NCBI RefSeq assembly: GCF_007000325.2
Contig: NZ_CP117267.1
Location: 3,223,501 to 3,287,500, forward strand
Direction: 5' to 3'
Length of the DNA: 64,000 nucleotides
From: Rhizobium rhododendri
GTDB taxonomy: Bacteria; Pseudomonadota; Alphaproteobacteria; Rhizobiales; Rhizobiaceae
A program made the position numbers and the translations under genes. Position 1 is the first letter of the stretch; the number at the start of each line of letters is the position of its first letter. This document shows positions 31,115 to 40,874 of the stretch, piece by piece. Below the pieces are notes generated by a model. That model was not told the DNA's origin. It saw only the letters and a program-made list of their open reading frames with translations, and ran no database searches.

Positions 31115-34100
31115 CGTCTGCAGCCTCTTCCGCTTCGGCCGTCGACCATTCCGACACCCGCGCCAGATGGTCGTAATCGCCGCCGAATTCCTGCTGCTGG
31201 GCCGGGATCAGCCGCGAGGCGAAACCTTTTTCGCCGGATCGCAGCAGCAAAACGAACTGGCTGAGCTGTTCGATCGATTCGTGGCCGAGATCGAGCGCCG
31301 ATTTCGGCTGTGTCCGGGCGCTGGCCTTGGCGAGCTCGTTGTTGACCTGATCCTCCCTGAATCGATCGCCCGGCCGTAGGCGAACGTAAAGCAGGTTTTC
31401 CGGCGTCAAAGTCCCGACATCGCGAAAGGCACCGGCCTGCAGCGCGTAGGCCTCGAGTGCCAGCTGCGGATCGAGCAGCGCCCGGGCCTGCTGCGGCGTA
31501 GGATTGAAGCCGGTCTTGTAGTCGATGATATCGGCCGCTTTGCCGCCCTTCAGGTCGATCCGGTCGGCAACGCCGGTCAGCCGGATGCCGGCGGCTTCGA
31601 GATCGACGGCGGCGCGGACTTCGGTAAATGTTTGGCGGATCTGCGGCTGCCGGGTCTTCTCCCAGTTGAGAAAGGCCCGTGCGACCTCGCGAAAGCGCGG
31701 GCGCCAGACGGCGTCGATATGCGGCGGCAACTGCTCGGCGTCGAACAGCTCCGTCAGGATGCGCTCCATTGCCTTCAAGGCATCCGGCGCCGTTGCCAGA
31801 TGGCCCTCGCGGGTGAAGCGATCGACAATCCGGTGATAGAGCGTGCCGCGCTCGGCAGCGCCGGGGTCGCTGTTGAACGGGTTGACTGGGTCGAGCCGGA
31901 GGACGCGGCGGGCATAGATCGCGTACGGATCGCGCCTCAGACGTCCGACCTCGCTGAACGAATAGCTTTTCGGCTGCATCGCTGCCGGTGGCTTGGGCGA
32001 GGGGCGCTGAGCGGGTGCCTCGCGGTCGCCGGCATCGATCAGCGCTGCCCAGTCGCGAAAGCAGTCGCCGCGCACCTTCAGCTCTTCTGCAAATTCCTTG
32101 CCGCCCAGCGCCATAAGCCTTTGCAGCCAACGCGAGGCGACTGTGGGCGTTGAGCCCTGCCGCAACGCTCTAGAGTAGATGAGGTCCGCCGTGCCGTTTG
32201 CCATCTCGAAGTCATGGGCCAGCTGGCCGATGCGTCGCTCCGGCGGCTCCAGGCCGATCTCCGTCTTCATCATCCGCGACACGAAGGGGTTGTTGGCCGT
32301 CTGTCCGGGCCACGAGCCCTCGTTCAGGCCGCCGAGGATGAGAGTATCGACGCTTTGCAACCGGGCTTCCAGCGTACCGAAGATGAACAGCCTGGGATGG
32401 CTGAGCGCCCGGGGTTTGACTGCCTGGCCGGCGGAAAGCGCCATCATGATGTCGATCCACTGCGGGCCATCGGCTTCCATCTGGCCATCGGTCGCCATCA
32501 CTTCGCGCAGCACGGTCGCCAGCGCATCGCCCGCTTCGGAAGACCAGAGCGCCGCAAGGTCGCCTTTCTCGTCGGCAACCACCGCCTCCAGAGCTCGCCC
32601 GGTGCGTTCGGCCCATTCTGACAATGTGAAGCTGGTCGTCAGCCGCCGATCCTCGGGGCGGCGTCGGACCAGGGCGCCAGCCAGCAGTTCGGTCGCGAGC
32701 CGCACACGATTGGCAAGTAAGGCCGCCATGTCAGCCGCTTCCGGCGGCAGGCTGTCGCGCCATCTCGGCGCATGGCGATCGTTCTCCTGGTCCGCTAGCC
32801 GCTGTTCCAGAAGAGGCTCCAGCGTATTGATGTCGACCTCGCCGACGCCTCCGCGCAGGGCCAGCAACTCCAGCGCGTCGACGGCATGATCCAGCACGGA
32901 TCGTTCCAGCCCGAAGCTCGTAAGGGGGTGTTTGAGCAGGCTGACGATGGCAACGGGGTCGCCGGGCCTGAGCGTTGCCTCGAGCAGCAGCGTCAACAGG
33001 CTGCCTTGCGGTGTGGAGGACAGCGGCGTGCCTGCCGAATCATCGGCGACGATGCCGAAGCGGGCAAGTTCAGCCGTCACTCGACGCGCCAGGTTCCGGT
33101 CGGGCGTAATCAGCGCCGCTTGGCTTTCATTGCCGTTACGGCCAGGCTTTTCCAGCGCCAGCCGCAGGGCAATCGCGATGGCCGTCGCCTCTTCGCGCTC
33201 GTTCGCAGCCTCGATCAGCGAGACATCGGCGAACGCCGCGCGAAACGCGCCGGGCGGCAGCGTCTTTTGCCAATCTCCCCAGCCGCTCGTAGCCTTGGCT
33301 GGCGCCAGCGCACGGGACAGGATTTCGGCACGCCGCTGCAGATCGACCGGCGCCGTCTCTATGGTATCGACCTCGGCGCGCTCCGTTTTCAGTTGCCGCA
33401 ACAGGTGCGCAAGACCGTACTGTGGATGGCTGCGGCTGGCCGGATCGCGATCGGCAATGCCAGCAATCGGCGCGACCATGGCCCAGTCCTCATCGGACAT
33501 CGTCTGGTCGAGACCCGGCAATACGATGACGCCTTGCGGCAGGGCAGCGACGGCGGCTATCAGCTCGGCGGTGGCCGGCACGGAACCGGTCGAACCGGCG
33601 ATGATGATCGGCCCTGTGGGCTGCGCGGTCGCCAGCCGTTTGGCCTCGGCGCGCAGGATGGCATTGCGATGCCGGGCTGGCGAGGACCGGCCAAGTTCGT
33701 CCAGGCGGGCCGGCCAGAAGGCGCTGGCGATCTGCAGAAATTCGGCTGTCAATTGCCACCAGAGAGCATGATCCTGGGCATCCAGCGTCGCGAGATCAGC
33801 CCAGTCGCGGTCTTCCGTCTCGATCGAATCGATCAGTTCGGCAAGATTGCGCGCAAGCCAGATCGCATCGGCCGGGCTGGCAGGCGCCACCAGCGGTGAA
33901 TCGGAGTGGATGTCACGGACGATCTGCGGCAGCTTGTTGCGCCAAGCGAGGATCAAGCGGGCCAACTCCAACAGCCGGGCGGTATTCGAGAGTGGCTGCA
34001 GCAGGTCGGCGGTGGCTGGCAGGTCCTCGTCGAAATAGCCGCTATCTTCGTCGGTCTCGCCGAGAGGCCGGATCACCGGGAGGATCGCCGATTGGCCGCC

Positions 34101-34301
34101 GAGCAGATAGACGAAGGCAGAGCGCAGCACGCGGGCTGCGCGTCGCGTCGGCAGATAGATCGTTACCTTGGCAAGGGACAGCGGATCGGCGGGGTCGTGG
34201 CGAAAGTGATCGGTCAGCCGCCCGTCGCAGAGCGCTGCTGCAAGCGTTGCAAGGAAGGGCAATCCCGCCGGTATCGTCAGGATGCGCTGCCGTTGCTTCA
34301 T
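31107..34301 (-). CDS. addB: double-strand break repair protein AddB
   Basis: Partner of AddA; its inactivated helicase-like body recognises the recombination hotspot, and its C-terminal RecB-like nuclease cuts the other strand. 1064 residues from ATG 34301 (MKQRQRILTI), chosen because this ATG overlaps the murU-like stop (ATGA); the longer frame adds 83 residues of shadow sequence. The nuclease motif IIDYKTGF has Asp927 and Lys929. No four-Cys iron-sulphur arrangement like that of Bacillus AddB was evident. Confidence 0.95.
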   Translation of the reverse strand: MKQRQRILTIPAGLPFLATLAAALCDGRLTDHFRHDPADPLSLAKVTIYLPTRRAARVLRSAFVYLLGGQSAILPVIRPLGETDEDSGYFDEDLPATADLLQPLSNTARLLELARLILAWRNKLPQIVRDIHSDSPLVAPASPADAIWLARNLAELIDSIETEDRDWADLATLDAQDHALWWQLTAEFLQIASAFWPARLDELGRSSPARHRNAILRAEAKRLATAQPTGPIIIAGSTGSVPATAELIAAVAALPQGVIVLPGLDQTMSDEDWAMVAPIAGIADRDPASRSHPQYGLAHLLRQLKTERAEVDTIETAPVDLQRRAEILSRALAPAKATSGWGDWQKTLPPGAFRAAFADVSLIEAANEREEATAIAIALRLALEKPGRNGNESQAALITPDRNLARRVTAELARFGIVADDSAGTPLSSTPQGSLLTLLLEATLRPGDPVAIVSLLKHPLTSFGLERSVLDHAVDALELLALRGGVGEVDINTLEPLLEQRLADQENDRHAPRWRDSLPPEAADMAALLANRVRLATELLAGALVRRRPEDRRLTTSFTLSEWAERTGRALEAVVADEKGDLAALWSSEAGDALATVLREVMATDGQMEADGPQWIDIMMALSAGQAVKPRALSHPRLFIFGTLEARLQSVDTLILGGLNEGSWPGQTANNPFVSRMMKTEIGLEPPERRIGQLAHDFEMANGTADLIYSRALRQGSTPTVASRWLQRLMALGGKEFAEELKVRGDCFRDWAALIDAGDREAPAQRPSPKPPAAMQPKSYSFSEVGRLRRDPYAIYARRVLRLDPVNPFNSDPGAAERGTLYHRIVDRFTREGHLATAPDALKAMERILTELFDAEQLPPHIDAVWRPRFREVARAFLNWEKTRQPQIRQTFTEVRAAVDLEAAGIRLTGVADRIDLKGGKAADIIDYKTGFNPTPQQARALLDPQLALEAYALQAGAFRDVGTLTPENLLYVRLRPGDRFREDQVNNELAKASARTQPKSALDLGHESIEQLSQFVLLLRSGEKGFASRLIPAQQQEFGGDYDHLARVSEWSTAEAEEAADDE

Positions 34302-35035
34302 GATGGCTCGCTTGCGCTGATGCGACGGATCGTTTCTTCTGCAGCTTCTATCGCATCCGGCGTTCCGACCGTCAGCCATTCGCCCTCGAGCACAAGGCCG
34401 TAAAGCCTGCTGCTCGCTATGGCCCGGTCGAAATAGAGGTTGAGGTTGAAGGCTTCGTCCGGCGCGTCGTCGAACAGTGCGGGATGCAAGGCAATGGCGC
34501 CGGCATAAACCACGGGATTGGGCATTCCCTCGCGGTAGCGCGTTAGGCAACCATCGGCAGCCATGGAGAAATCCTTCTTGCCGTCATGGCCGGTGGTCTT
34601 GTCCAGCGGGACGCAGAGCAAGGCCATGTCCATGGTGCCCGCATCGAAGACGTCCGCCAATCGCTCGAGGTTTGTCGGCTCCCCAGGCGTTTCGCCAATC
34701 CAGAAAAGGTCGGCGTTCATGACCAGAACCGGGTCGCGGCTGAGCAGCTTCAGGCCTTTGGCAAGACCACCGCCGGAGTTCATCAGGCCTCCGGTCTCGT
34801 CGGATACCACGATCTCCAGTCCCTCACGAGCTTGGAGATAGGCTCGCATCTGATCGGGATGATGATGAATATTGATTGCGACCCTGTCCACCCCTGAGGC
34901 GACCAGAAGGTCGAGCACATAGTCGAGCATTGGCTTGCCACCGATCTTCACCAGCGGCTTCGGGGTGTGGTCGGTGATCGGGCGCATGCGGGTTCCAAGC
35001 CCCGCTGCGAGCACCATGGCCTGTTTGATTGTCAT
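34298..35035 (-). CDS. murU: nucleotidyltransferase, probable N-acetylmuramate alpha-1-phosphate uridylyltransferase (MurU-like)
   Basis: 245-residue nucleotidyltransferase fold: GLGTRMRP at 12-19, a KPL segment with Lys26, and a NADLFW metal-site motif near residue 104. It could be a sugar-1-phosphate guanylyl/uridylyltransferase of another kind, but its position 12 nt after an AmgK domain matches the MurNAc/GlcNAc kinase - MurU pair of the Pseudomonas cell-wall recycling route (MurNAc -> MurNAc-1-P -> UDP-MurNAc, bypassing MurA). The gene symbol rests on that context. Coupled to addB by a 4-nt overlap. Confidence 0.8.
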   Translation of the reverse strand: MTIKQAMVLAAGLGTRMRPITDHTPKPLVKIGGKPMLDYVLDLLVASGVDRVAINIHHHPDQMRAYLQAREGLEIVVSDETGGLMNSGGGLAKGLKLLSRDPVLVMNADLFWIGETPGEPTNLERLADVFDAGTMDMALLCVPLDKTTGHDGKKDFSMAADGCLTRYREGMPNPVVYAGAIALHPALFDDAPDEAFNLNLYFDRAIASSRLYGLVLEGEWLTVGTPDAIEAAEETIRRISASEPS

Positions 35036-35047
35036 CTGATCCGGTAT

Positions 35048-36565
35048 TTATGATTCGCCTGCGCCTATACCAGCCCTTGCGCACCAATCGCGCAAGGGGG
35101 CAAGCGTTTCGTGCTCGAATGCAGCCTGCAGGTAGGTGAGGGTACGCGGCATATGCTGGAGATAGCCCGGCTTTCCATCCCGCTGCTTCAACCTGACCCA
35201 CAGTCCGGCCAGCTTGCAGTTGCGCTGCGCCGACATGATAGCCCAGCTTTTCAGGAACAACGGCTCGTCGAAGCCTGGCTGGGCGCGACGGAGCGCCAGG
35301 TAGTCACCCATCAGTTGCTCGAACAGCGGCCGCTCGATGGTGACGCGGGCGTCCTGTACGAGAGATGCCAGGTCATAGGCCGTCGGCCCGATCATTGCGT
35401 CCTGGAAGTCGATCAGGCCGATGCGGCGAATACCGACGTCCTCGCCGCGCCAGATGATGTTCGGGGAATGCAGGTCGCGTAGCAGCAGGCTCTTCTCCGA
35501 GGCGGCGAGCTGGTCGATGAGATCGTCCCAGATTGCCAGATATTCTGCGCGTTCCGTGTCGCTGGCAGCTTCGCCGCGTTTCCAGGGCAGGTACCAGTCG
35601 AGCAGCAGGCGGGCTTCCATGCCCGTCGCCGTGCGGTCGAAATCCGGAATATGGTGGACATGATCTGAAGTCACCACGATATCCCGGGGCAGGGTAAGCC
35701 CGTGCAGCAGTGCCAGGCAGGCAACGCCGGCTTGATATCGCTCCGGGATGGGTCTTCCGTGCGTGTCGAGAACACCATCGGTGCCGAGGTCCTCGATCAG
35801 CAGAATGCCTTGCTTGTAGTCGACATGATAGATTTCCGGCGTGGCGAAACCGTTGTCCCGCAGCATGCCCGCGATCGCTACGAAGGGATAAGCGTCTTCG
35901 GCAAGGTGCGCGACCTTGGGGTAAGGTTTGCCGTCCAGCACCGGGGGTCCCTCCGGACGGCGTGGCCAGTCCATCAGGATGATGCGATTGCTTCCGTCGG
36001 CAGGGTAGATCGATTCATAAGCGCGCATCGACGCATCGCCTGTCAGGAAGCGACGTTCCGCGCCTGCAAGCCCGCTCTCGTCGAGAAACGAGCGGATATT
36101 CAACACGCGCCGGATGCGGGCTGCCTGGCCTGGCGGTGCCGATATAGTCGCGCGGCGCCCTTGGCCTTCGGTCTCGAGACGAAGTGTAATACGACTTCCG
36201 GGTAATTCCGTCTCCGCCATTTCAGGCCATTCGACCAGGCAGATACCAGCATCGAGCGCTTCGTCGAAACCCAGTTCCACGAGTTCCGTCGGATCGCCCA
36301 GACGATAGAGATCGAAATGCGAAACCGGAATGCGCAGCGCATAGGACTGGACAAGCGTGAACGTCGGGCTAGGCACTTCCAGCCCCTCGTCGTCGGCCAT
36401 CGCCCGCAGAAAAGCGCGTGCCAGCGCCGATTTGCCTGCGCCAAGATCGCCGCTCAGCGCCAGGCAGTCGCCCACCGTAAGCGCGAGCGCCAGATCTTCG
36501 CCGAGTTGGCGTGTCGCCGCGTCATCTTGCAGAAAGACCGAGATCGGGGCGTCCATGGACGTCAC
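35048..36565 (-). CDS. TsaE-AmgK fusion: tRNA t6A ATPase TsaE joined to an anomeric MurNAc/GlcNAc kinase-like domain
   Basis: 505 residues in two parts. Residues about 10-150 are TsaE (YjeE), with Walker A GDLGAGKS (39-46), PSPTFTLV (65-72) and LVEWPE (110-115), an ATPase needed for the t6A37 tRNA modification. Residues about 160-490 are an aminoglycoside-phosphotransferase fold with LLRDLHSPNIIW (361-372, catalytic Asp364 and Asn369) and LIDFQDAMIGPTAYDLASL (384-402, Mg-binding Asp386), as in AmgK, which phosphorylates MurNAc and GlcNAc at the anomeric position. There is no stop or frameshift between the halves. Its start overlaps the divL stop by 4 nt. Confidence 0.88.
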   Translation of the reverse strand: MTSMDAPISVFLQDDAATRQLGEDLALALTVGDCLALSGDLGAGKSALARAFLRAMADDEGLEVPSPTFTLVQSYALRIPVSHFDLYRLGDPTELVELGFDEALDAGICLVEWPEMAETELPGSRITLRLETEGQGRRATISAPPGQAARIRRVLNIRSFLDESGLAGAERRFLTGDASMRAYESIYPADGSNRIILMDWPRRPEGPPVLDGKPYPKVAHLAEDAYPFVAIAGMLRDNGFATPEIYHVDYKQGILLIEDLGTDGVLDTHGRPIPERYQAGVACLALLHGLTLPRDIVVTSDHVHHIPDFDRTATGMEARLLLDWYLPWKRGEAASDTERAEYLAIWDDLIDQLAASEKSLLLRDLHSPNIIWRGEDVGIRRIGLIDFQDAMIGPTAYDLASLVQDARVTIERPLFEQLMGDYLALRRAQPGFDEPLFLKSWAIMSAQRNCKLAGLWVRLKQRDGKPGYLQHMPRTLTYLQAAFEHETLAPLRDWCARAGIGAGES

Positions 36566-39141
36566 TCGGCAGCGGCAATCGATTGCGGCACGTCGGCAGA
36601 CGGAATGCGGCAGCGCACGATGGTTCCCTTGCCGGGCTGGCTGTCGATGGAAACTTGGCCGTTATGCAGGCTGACGAAACTTTCGACGATCGAGAGCCCC
36701 AGACCGGCGCCGCTGCGCTTTCCGCCCTTGCCGTTGGACGCGAAGCGTTTGAATACCGTTCCCATCACATCTTCCGGGATGCCCGGGCCCTGATCGGCGA
36801 CAGAAAACAGGAAGTCGGTGCCGTCACGATGGCATTTCAGCGAAATGACCGAGCCTTCGGGCGCAAAATTGGCGGCATTGTTGAGAAGCTTCAGCAAAAT
36901 CTGCTTCAGGCGCTGCTGGTCGGCAACGACGCTGCCAAGTTGTGCTGGAACAATGATTTCCAGCGTGACGCCACTCTCCTGCAGCCTGTCCGCGATTTGC
37001 AGCGAGACGTCATCCAAAAGGTCATCGAGCAGGATGTTGCTGCAATTGAGCCGCATGATACCAGCATCGACGGTCGCCAGATCGAGAATGTCGTTGACGA
37101 GCGTCAGCAGCACCGACGAAGATGTGGCGATATGGTCGATATACTCGGCCTGCCGCTCGCTTAGCGGTCCGATACCGGGCGTTTTCAGGAGGTCGGTGAA
37201 GCCGATGATGTTGGTCAGCGGCGAGCGCAGTTCGTAGGACACGTGCTGGACGAAGTCGTTCTTCAGTTCGTCTGCCTTGCGCAGCGCCTCGTTCTTTTCC
37301 GTCAAGGCGCGCTCGGCGCGGACGCTGTCCGTCATATTGACGAAAGTCAGCATCGTCTGGGCATTCGGCAGCGGTGTCACCGCATAATCGAGCACCAGCC
37401 CAGAGAATAGCTCGAGCGTCCCTTGCGAAGAAGGTCGCTCGTCGTTGAAGCTGGTAATCTGCTCCGCAAAGGATTTCCAGCCATCCGGCTTGTCATAGGA
37501 GGCAAGGCAGGCATCGGCCACCATGCGGATATGGGTCCCGGGCTTGGCTTCCGTCTCGCTGATGCCCCATAGCGCGCGGAACGCCGGGTTGGACAGCCGC
37601 ATGCGACCGTCGGGCCCGAACACCGCAACACCTTCCGAAAGGTGGTCGATGGTCTCGCCCTGGACCTTGACGAGCGTATTGTAGCGTGTTTCGAGATCGA
37701 CCTGCTCGGTGAGATTTTCGAACACCCAGGTGGCGCCACCCTGGGGATGCGCGGTCGCGAAAACGCGCAGGATCTGGCCGTTCGGCAGATGCCAGAGGTC
37801 GGATTGCGTATCCAGCGCCCGGTAGACGGAAAGCACACTTTCCTTCCAAGTCTTCCAGTTCAGCGGTTCCGGCAGCTTCTTGGCAGCGCGCAGCCGGTCC
37901 AGCAGTTCACTATTGTCGGGCTTCGATTCCAGGAACGAGATATCGAGTTCCCAGAGCTGCACGAAGGCCTGGTTGTAGAATTGCAGACGACGGTTACCGT
38001 CGAAGATGGCAACGGGTGTCGCCAGATGGTCGAGCGTCTCGGCATGGCTCTTCAGCGTGCGCTGTAGTTCGGCGCGGACAGCCTCGGTCTCCGACACGTC
38101 GATTGCCATGCCTGCCGAACCGCTGCGGGCGCGCACGTCGACTACGTCGAAAAATGTACGGTTGCCGCGGACGACAGTCGAAATCTTGTCGTGGAAAGGC
38201 GAGTCGGGTGTTGCGGAGGCGCGGATGCGTTCGCGGGCGATGGTGCTCAGGAACTCACGACCCTCGCGGATCGCTTCCTCCGGTGAAACAGCTTCCACGG
38301 CTTCGCCATAGGCATGATTGACCCATGTCAGCTTGCCGTCTGGATCGCGCTGCCAGACGGGAAGGTCGATGGCATCGAGCAGGTTCTGAAAGGCCGAGAT
38401 CGACGTCAGCAATCGGTCCCGCTCGATCTTGATTTCAGCCAATTCGGCACGGAGGTTGTTCAGCGCGACAAAGCGCACAAAAGCCCGCCCGCCGGAGATC
38501 CGGCCCTGCGCTTCGAGAATTTCGTCGCGGTTGGTCTCGACGACCATGTCGAAGCCTTGGCCGCTGCTGCGCAGCTTGTCGATCGCCTTGTCGAGATCGC
38601 CTGCCGACCATGATTTCATCCAGCGCCCGAATGCCAGAAACTCGTTGTCTTGCGGAGCGCCGGTTTCGACAGGAAGCTGACCCAGCAGTTCCGGCCGTGT
38701 GTTGGGCCCGTCCCAGATGACAATGCGGCGGTTCTTGTCGGCGATCAGTGCCTGATAGCGGGATATGCGCTGGTTGGCGTCCGACAGTGCCGTGCGGATC
38801 TCGCGGCTTTCGGTCTCTAGGTTGCCACGCTGGCGGACGAGCCATAGCGTCGACAACAGAGCGGCAGAGACGACGCCGATCACCACCGAGAAGGTGACCA
38901 TTTCTGAGGATGTGAACAATCGGGCGGCTACCGGCATCTGCGCCTGGGCCAGCGCCGGGCCTGCGAGTGCAGCGATGGCCGTTCCGGAAGCAAGGAAGGA
39001 TAATATGGCGACGAAGCGCGACGATTTACGCGGCGCGCGCTGGCGATTGTCATCAGCCGCCCTTGTTTCGTCTTGCCTTGGCAGGACTGGACCGCAGGGT
39101 CGCGCGTCAGCCTGCTCTGGCAGGCTTTCGTTCATTTCCAT
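36562..39141 (-). CDS. divL: DivL-type PAS-domain sensor kinase homologue with Tyr at the H-box
   Basis: 859 residues from ATG 39141. Two N-terminal hydrophobic segments (about 40-65 and 78-101), then several PAS-like regions (about 260-560), a dimerisation/H-box helix and a GHKL ATPase domain. In the H-box the expected S-H-E reads S-Y-E: HVSYELRSPLT, with Tyr636 where the phospho-accepting His should be. The N-box (LLNNAANFAP), G1 (DQGPGIPED) and G2 (GAGLGLSIVES) are retained. This combination is the hallmark of DivL, the tyrosine pseudokinase that controls CtrA phosphorylation through CckA and DivK. A longer frame from 39231 is possible. Confidence 0.85.
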   Translation of the reverse strand: MEMNESLPEQADARPCGPVLPRQDETRAADDNRQRAPRKSSRFVAILSFLASGTAIAALAGPALAQAQMPVAARLFTSSEMVTFSVVIGVVSAALLSTLWLVRQRGNLETESREIRTALSDANQRISRYQALIADKNRRIVIWDGPNTRPELLGQLPVETGAPQDNEFLAFGRWMKSWSAGDLDKAIDKLRSSGQGFDMVVETNRDEILEAQGRISGGRAFVRFVALNNLRAELAEIKIERDRLLTSISAFQNLLDAIDLPVWQRDPDGKLTWVNHAYGEAVEAVSPEEAIREGREFLSTIARERIRASATPDSPFHDKISTVVRGNRTFFDVVDVRARSGSAGMAIDVSETEAVRAELQRTLKSHAETLDHLATPVAIFDGNRRLQFYNQAFVQLWELDISFLESKPDNSELLDRLRAAKKLPEPLNWKTWKESVLSVYRALDTQSDLWHLPNGQILRVFATAHPQGGATWVFENLTEQVDLETRYNTLVKVQGETIDHLSEGVAVFGPDGRMRLSNPAFRALWGISETEAKPGTHIRMVADACLASYDKPDGWKSFAEQITSFNDERPSSQGTLELFSGLVLDYAVTPLPNAQTMLTFVNMTDSVRAERALTEKNEALRKADELKNDFVQHVSYELRSPLTNIIGFTDLLKTPGIGPLSERQAEYIDHIATSSSVLLTLVNDILDLATVDAGIMRLNCSNILLDDLLDDVSLQIADRLQESGVTLEIIVPAQLGSVVADQQRLKQILLKLLNNAANFAPEGSVISLKCHRDGTDFLFSVADQGPGIPEDVMGTVFKRFASNGKGGKRSGAGLGLSIVESFVSLHNGQVSIDSQPGKGTIVRCRIPSADVPQSIAAAE

Positions 39142-39344
39142 CAGCGGTCTGTCTCCGTCCTGTAATGTGCCGTATCTCGACAAGACATCCCAATTTCGCA
39201 GGGTCCCGAAGCTCGGTTCAATGCGAATCAAGTCCCAAAAGGATACAGTTTTAACGATTCCGCGAAAAGACTCCTGCCCAAAAAAGAAGCCGCAGCATTT
39301 GTCAATGCTGCGGCCACAAGATGTTGTGGATATAGAGGGTAAAA
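39142..39344. promoter_or_regulatory. intergenic region between ahcY and divL
   Basis: 203 bp holding the ahcY terminator (39281-39314) and, presumably, the promoter of the divL-tsaE/amgK-murU-addBA unit on the minus strand. A full CtrA half-site pair was not seen. Confidence 0.5.
39281..39314 (-). terminator. strong terminator of ahcY
   Basis: On the minus strand an 11-bp perfect stem GCCGCAGCATT/AATGCTGCGGC with a 4-nt loop is followed by a T-rich tract. It separates ahcY from the divL unit. Confidence 0.92.
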
Positions 39345-40745
39345 TTAGTACCTGTAGTGGTCAGCCTTGAAGGGGCCCTGAGCCGGGACGCCGATATAGG
39401 CAGCCTGCTCTGTCGAAAGTTCGGTCAGCTTGACGCCGAGCTTGGCGAGATGCAGGCGGGCGACCTTTTCGTCGAGGTGCTTCGGCAGAACGTAGACGTC
39501 GTTCTTGTACTCGCCAGGCTTGGTGAACAGTTCGATCTGGGCCAGCGTCTGGTTGGTGAACGATGCCGACATCACGAAGGAAGGATGGCCGGTGGCGTTA
39601 CCGAGGTTCAGCAGGCGGCCTTCCGACAGCAGGATCATGCGGTTGCCCTTGGGGAACTCGATCATGTCGACCTGCGGCTTGATGTTCGTCCACTTCAGGT
39701 TCTTCAGCGAAGCGACCTGGATTTCGTTATCGAAATGGCCGATGTTGCCGACGATCGCCATGTCCTTCATCTCGCGCATGTGCTCGATGCGGATGACGTC
39801 CTTGTTGCCGGTGGTGGTGATGAAGATGTCGGCCGAAGAGACGACGTCTTCGAGCGTAACGACTTCAAAGCCATCCATAGCAGCCTGCAGGGCGCAGATC
39901 GGGTCGACTTCCGTGACCTTGACGCGAGCGCCGGCGCCGAGAAGCGAAGCGGCCGAACCCTTGCCGACGTCACCGTAACCGCAGACAACGGCAACCTTGC
40001 CGGCCATCATCACGTCGGTACCGCGGCGGATGCCGTCGACCAGCGATTCCTTGCAACCGTACTTGTTGTCGAACTTCGACTTGGTGACGCTGTCGTTGAC
40101 GTTGATCGCCGGGAAGGGCAGCAGGCCCTTCTGGCTGAGTTCGTAGAGGCGATGAACGCCTGTCGTGGTTTCTTCGGTAACGCCCTTGATGGCATCGCGC
40201 TGCTTGGTGAACCAGCCCGGCGAAGCGGCCATGCGCTTCTTGATCTGGGCCATGAGGATGACTTCCTCCTCGGAAGTCGGCGTCGAAAGTACATCTTCGC
40301 CGGCTTCGGCACGGGCGCCGAGAAGGATGTACATGGTGGCATCGCCGCCATCGTCGAGGATCATGTTGGAAAAGCCACCGTCGGCCCACTGGAAGATCCG
40401 GTCGGTGTAGGTCCAGTAGTCCTCAAGGGATTCACCCTTGATGGCGAAGACCGGAATGCCCGAGGCGGCAATCGCGGCGGCAGCATGGTCCTGGGTCGAG
40501 AAGATGTTGCAGGAAGCCCAGCGAACTTCCGCACCCAGCTTGACCAGGGTTTCGATCAGCACGGCCGTCTGGATGGTCATGTGAAGCGAACCGGTGATGC
40601 GCGCGCCCTTAAGCGGCTGCGTCGGGCCGAATTCCTCGCGGCAGGACATCAGTCCCGGCATTTCGGTTTCGGCAATATCGATTTCCTTGCGACCAAAGTC
40701 GGCAAGCGCGATATCGGCGACAACGTAGTCCTTGTCAGTGCTCAT
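39345..40745 (-). CDS. ahcY: S-adenosylhomocysteine hydrolase AhcY
   Basis: NAD-dependent hydrolysis of SAH to adenosine and homocysteine; relieves product inhibition of methyltransferases, including DNA methylases. 466 residues with the NAD-binding GYGDVGKG (256-263), [16 protein letters not shown] (215-230), and the C-terminal KADHYRY tail that completes the partner subunit's active site. The 169-bp upstream region holds nested inverted repeats (see 40875-40904). Own terminator downstream; upstream neighbour is ptsH in the same direction. Confidence 0.97.
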   Translation of the reverse strand: MSTDKDYVVADIALADFGRKEIDIAETEMPGLMSCREEFGPTQPLKGARITGSLHMTIQTAVLIETLVKLGAEVRWASCNIFSTQDHAAAAIAASGIPVFAIKGESLEDYWTYTDRIFQWADGGFSNMILDDGGDATMYILLGARAEAGEDVLSTPTSEEEVILMAQIKKRMAASPGWFTKQRDAIKGVTEETTTGVHRLYELSQKGLLPFPAINVNDSVTKSKFDNKYGCKESLVDGIRRGTDVMMAGKVAVVCGYGDVGKGSAASLLGAGARVKVTEVDPICALQAAMDGFEVVTLEDVVSSADIFITTTGNKDVIRIEHMREMKDMAIVGNIGHFDNEIQVASLKNLKWTNIKPQVDMIEFPKGNRMILLSEGRLLNLGNATGHPSFVMSASFTNQTLAQIELFTKPGEYKNDVYVLPKHLDEKVARLHLAKLGVKLTELSTEQAAYIGVPAQGPFKADHYRY

Positions 40746-40874
40746 TGAATTCTCCAGCCTGGACAGGGCACCCGGACCACCGGCTTGCGGCGACGGAATG
40801 CGTGGGGGATTTTTGGGGCGCAGTCGCGCCGACAGTGACCCCGTCTAGCAGGCCGGACGGCAAAATGCAACCAG

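Noticed and set aside
39357..40748. 463-residue plus-strand open frame opposite ahcY
   Set aside because: It mirrors a highly conserved gene; the translation has no family character and is a by-product of GC-rich codon use.
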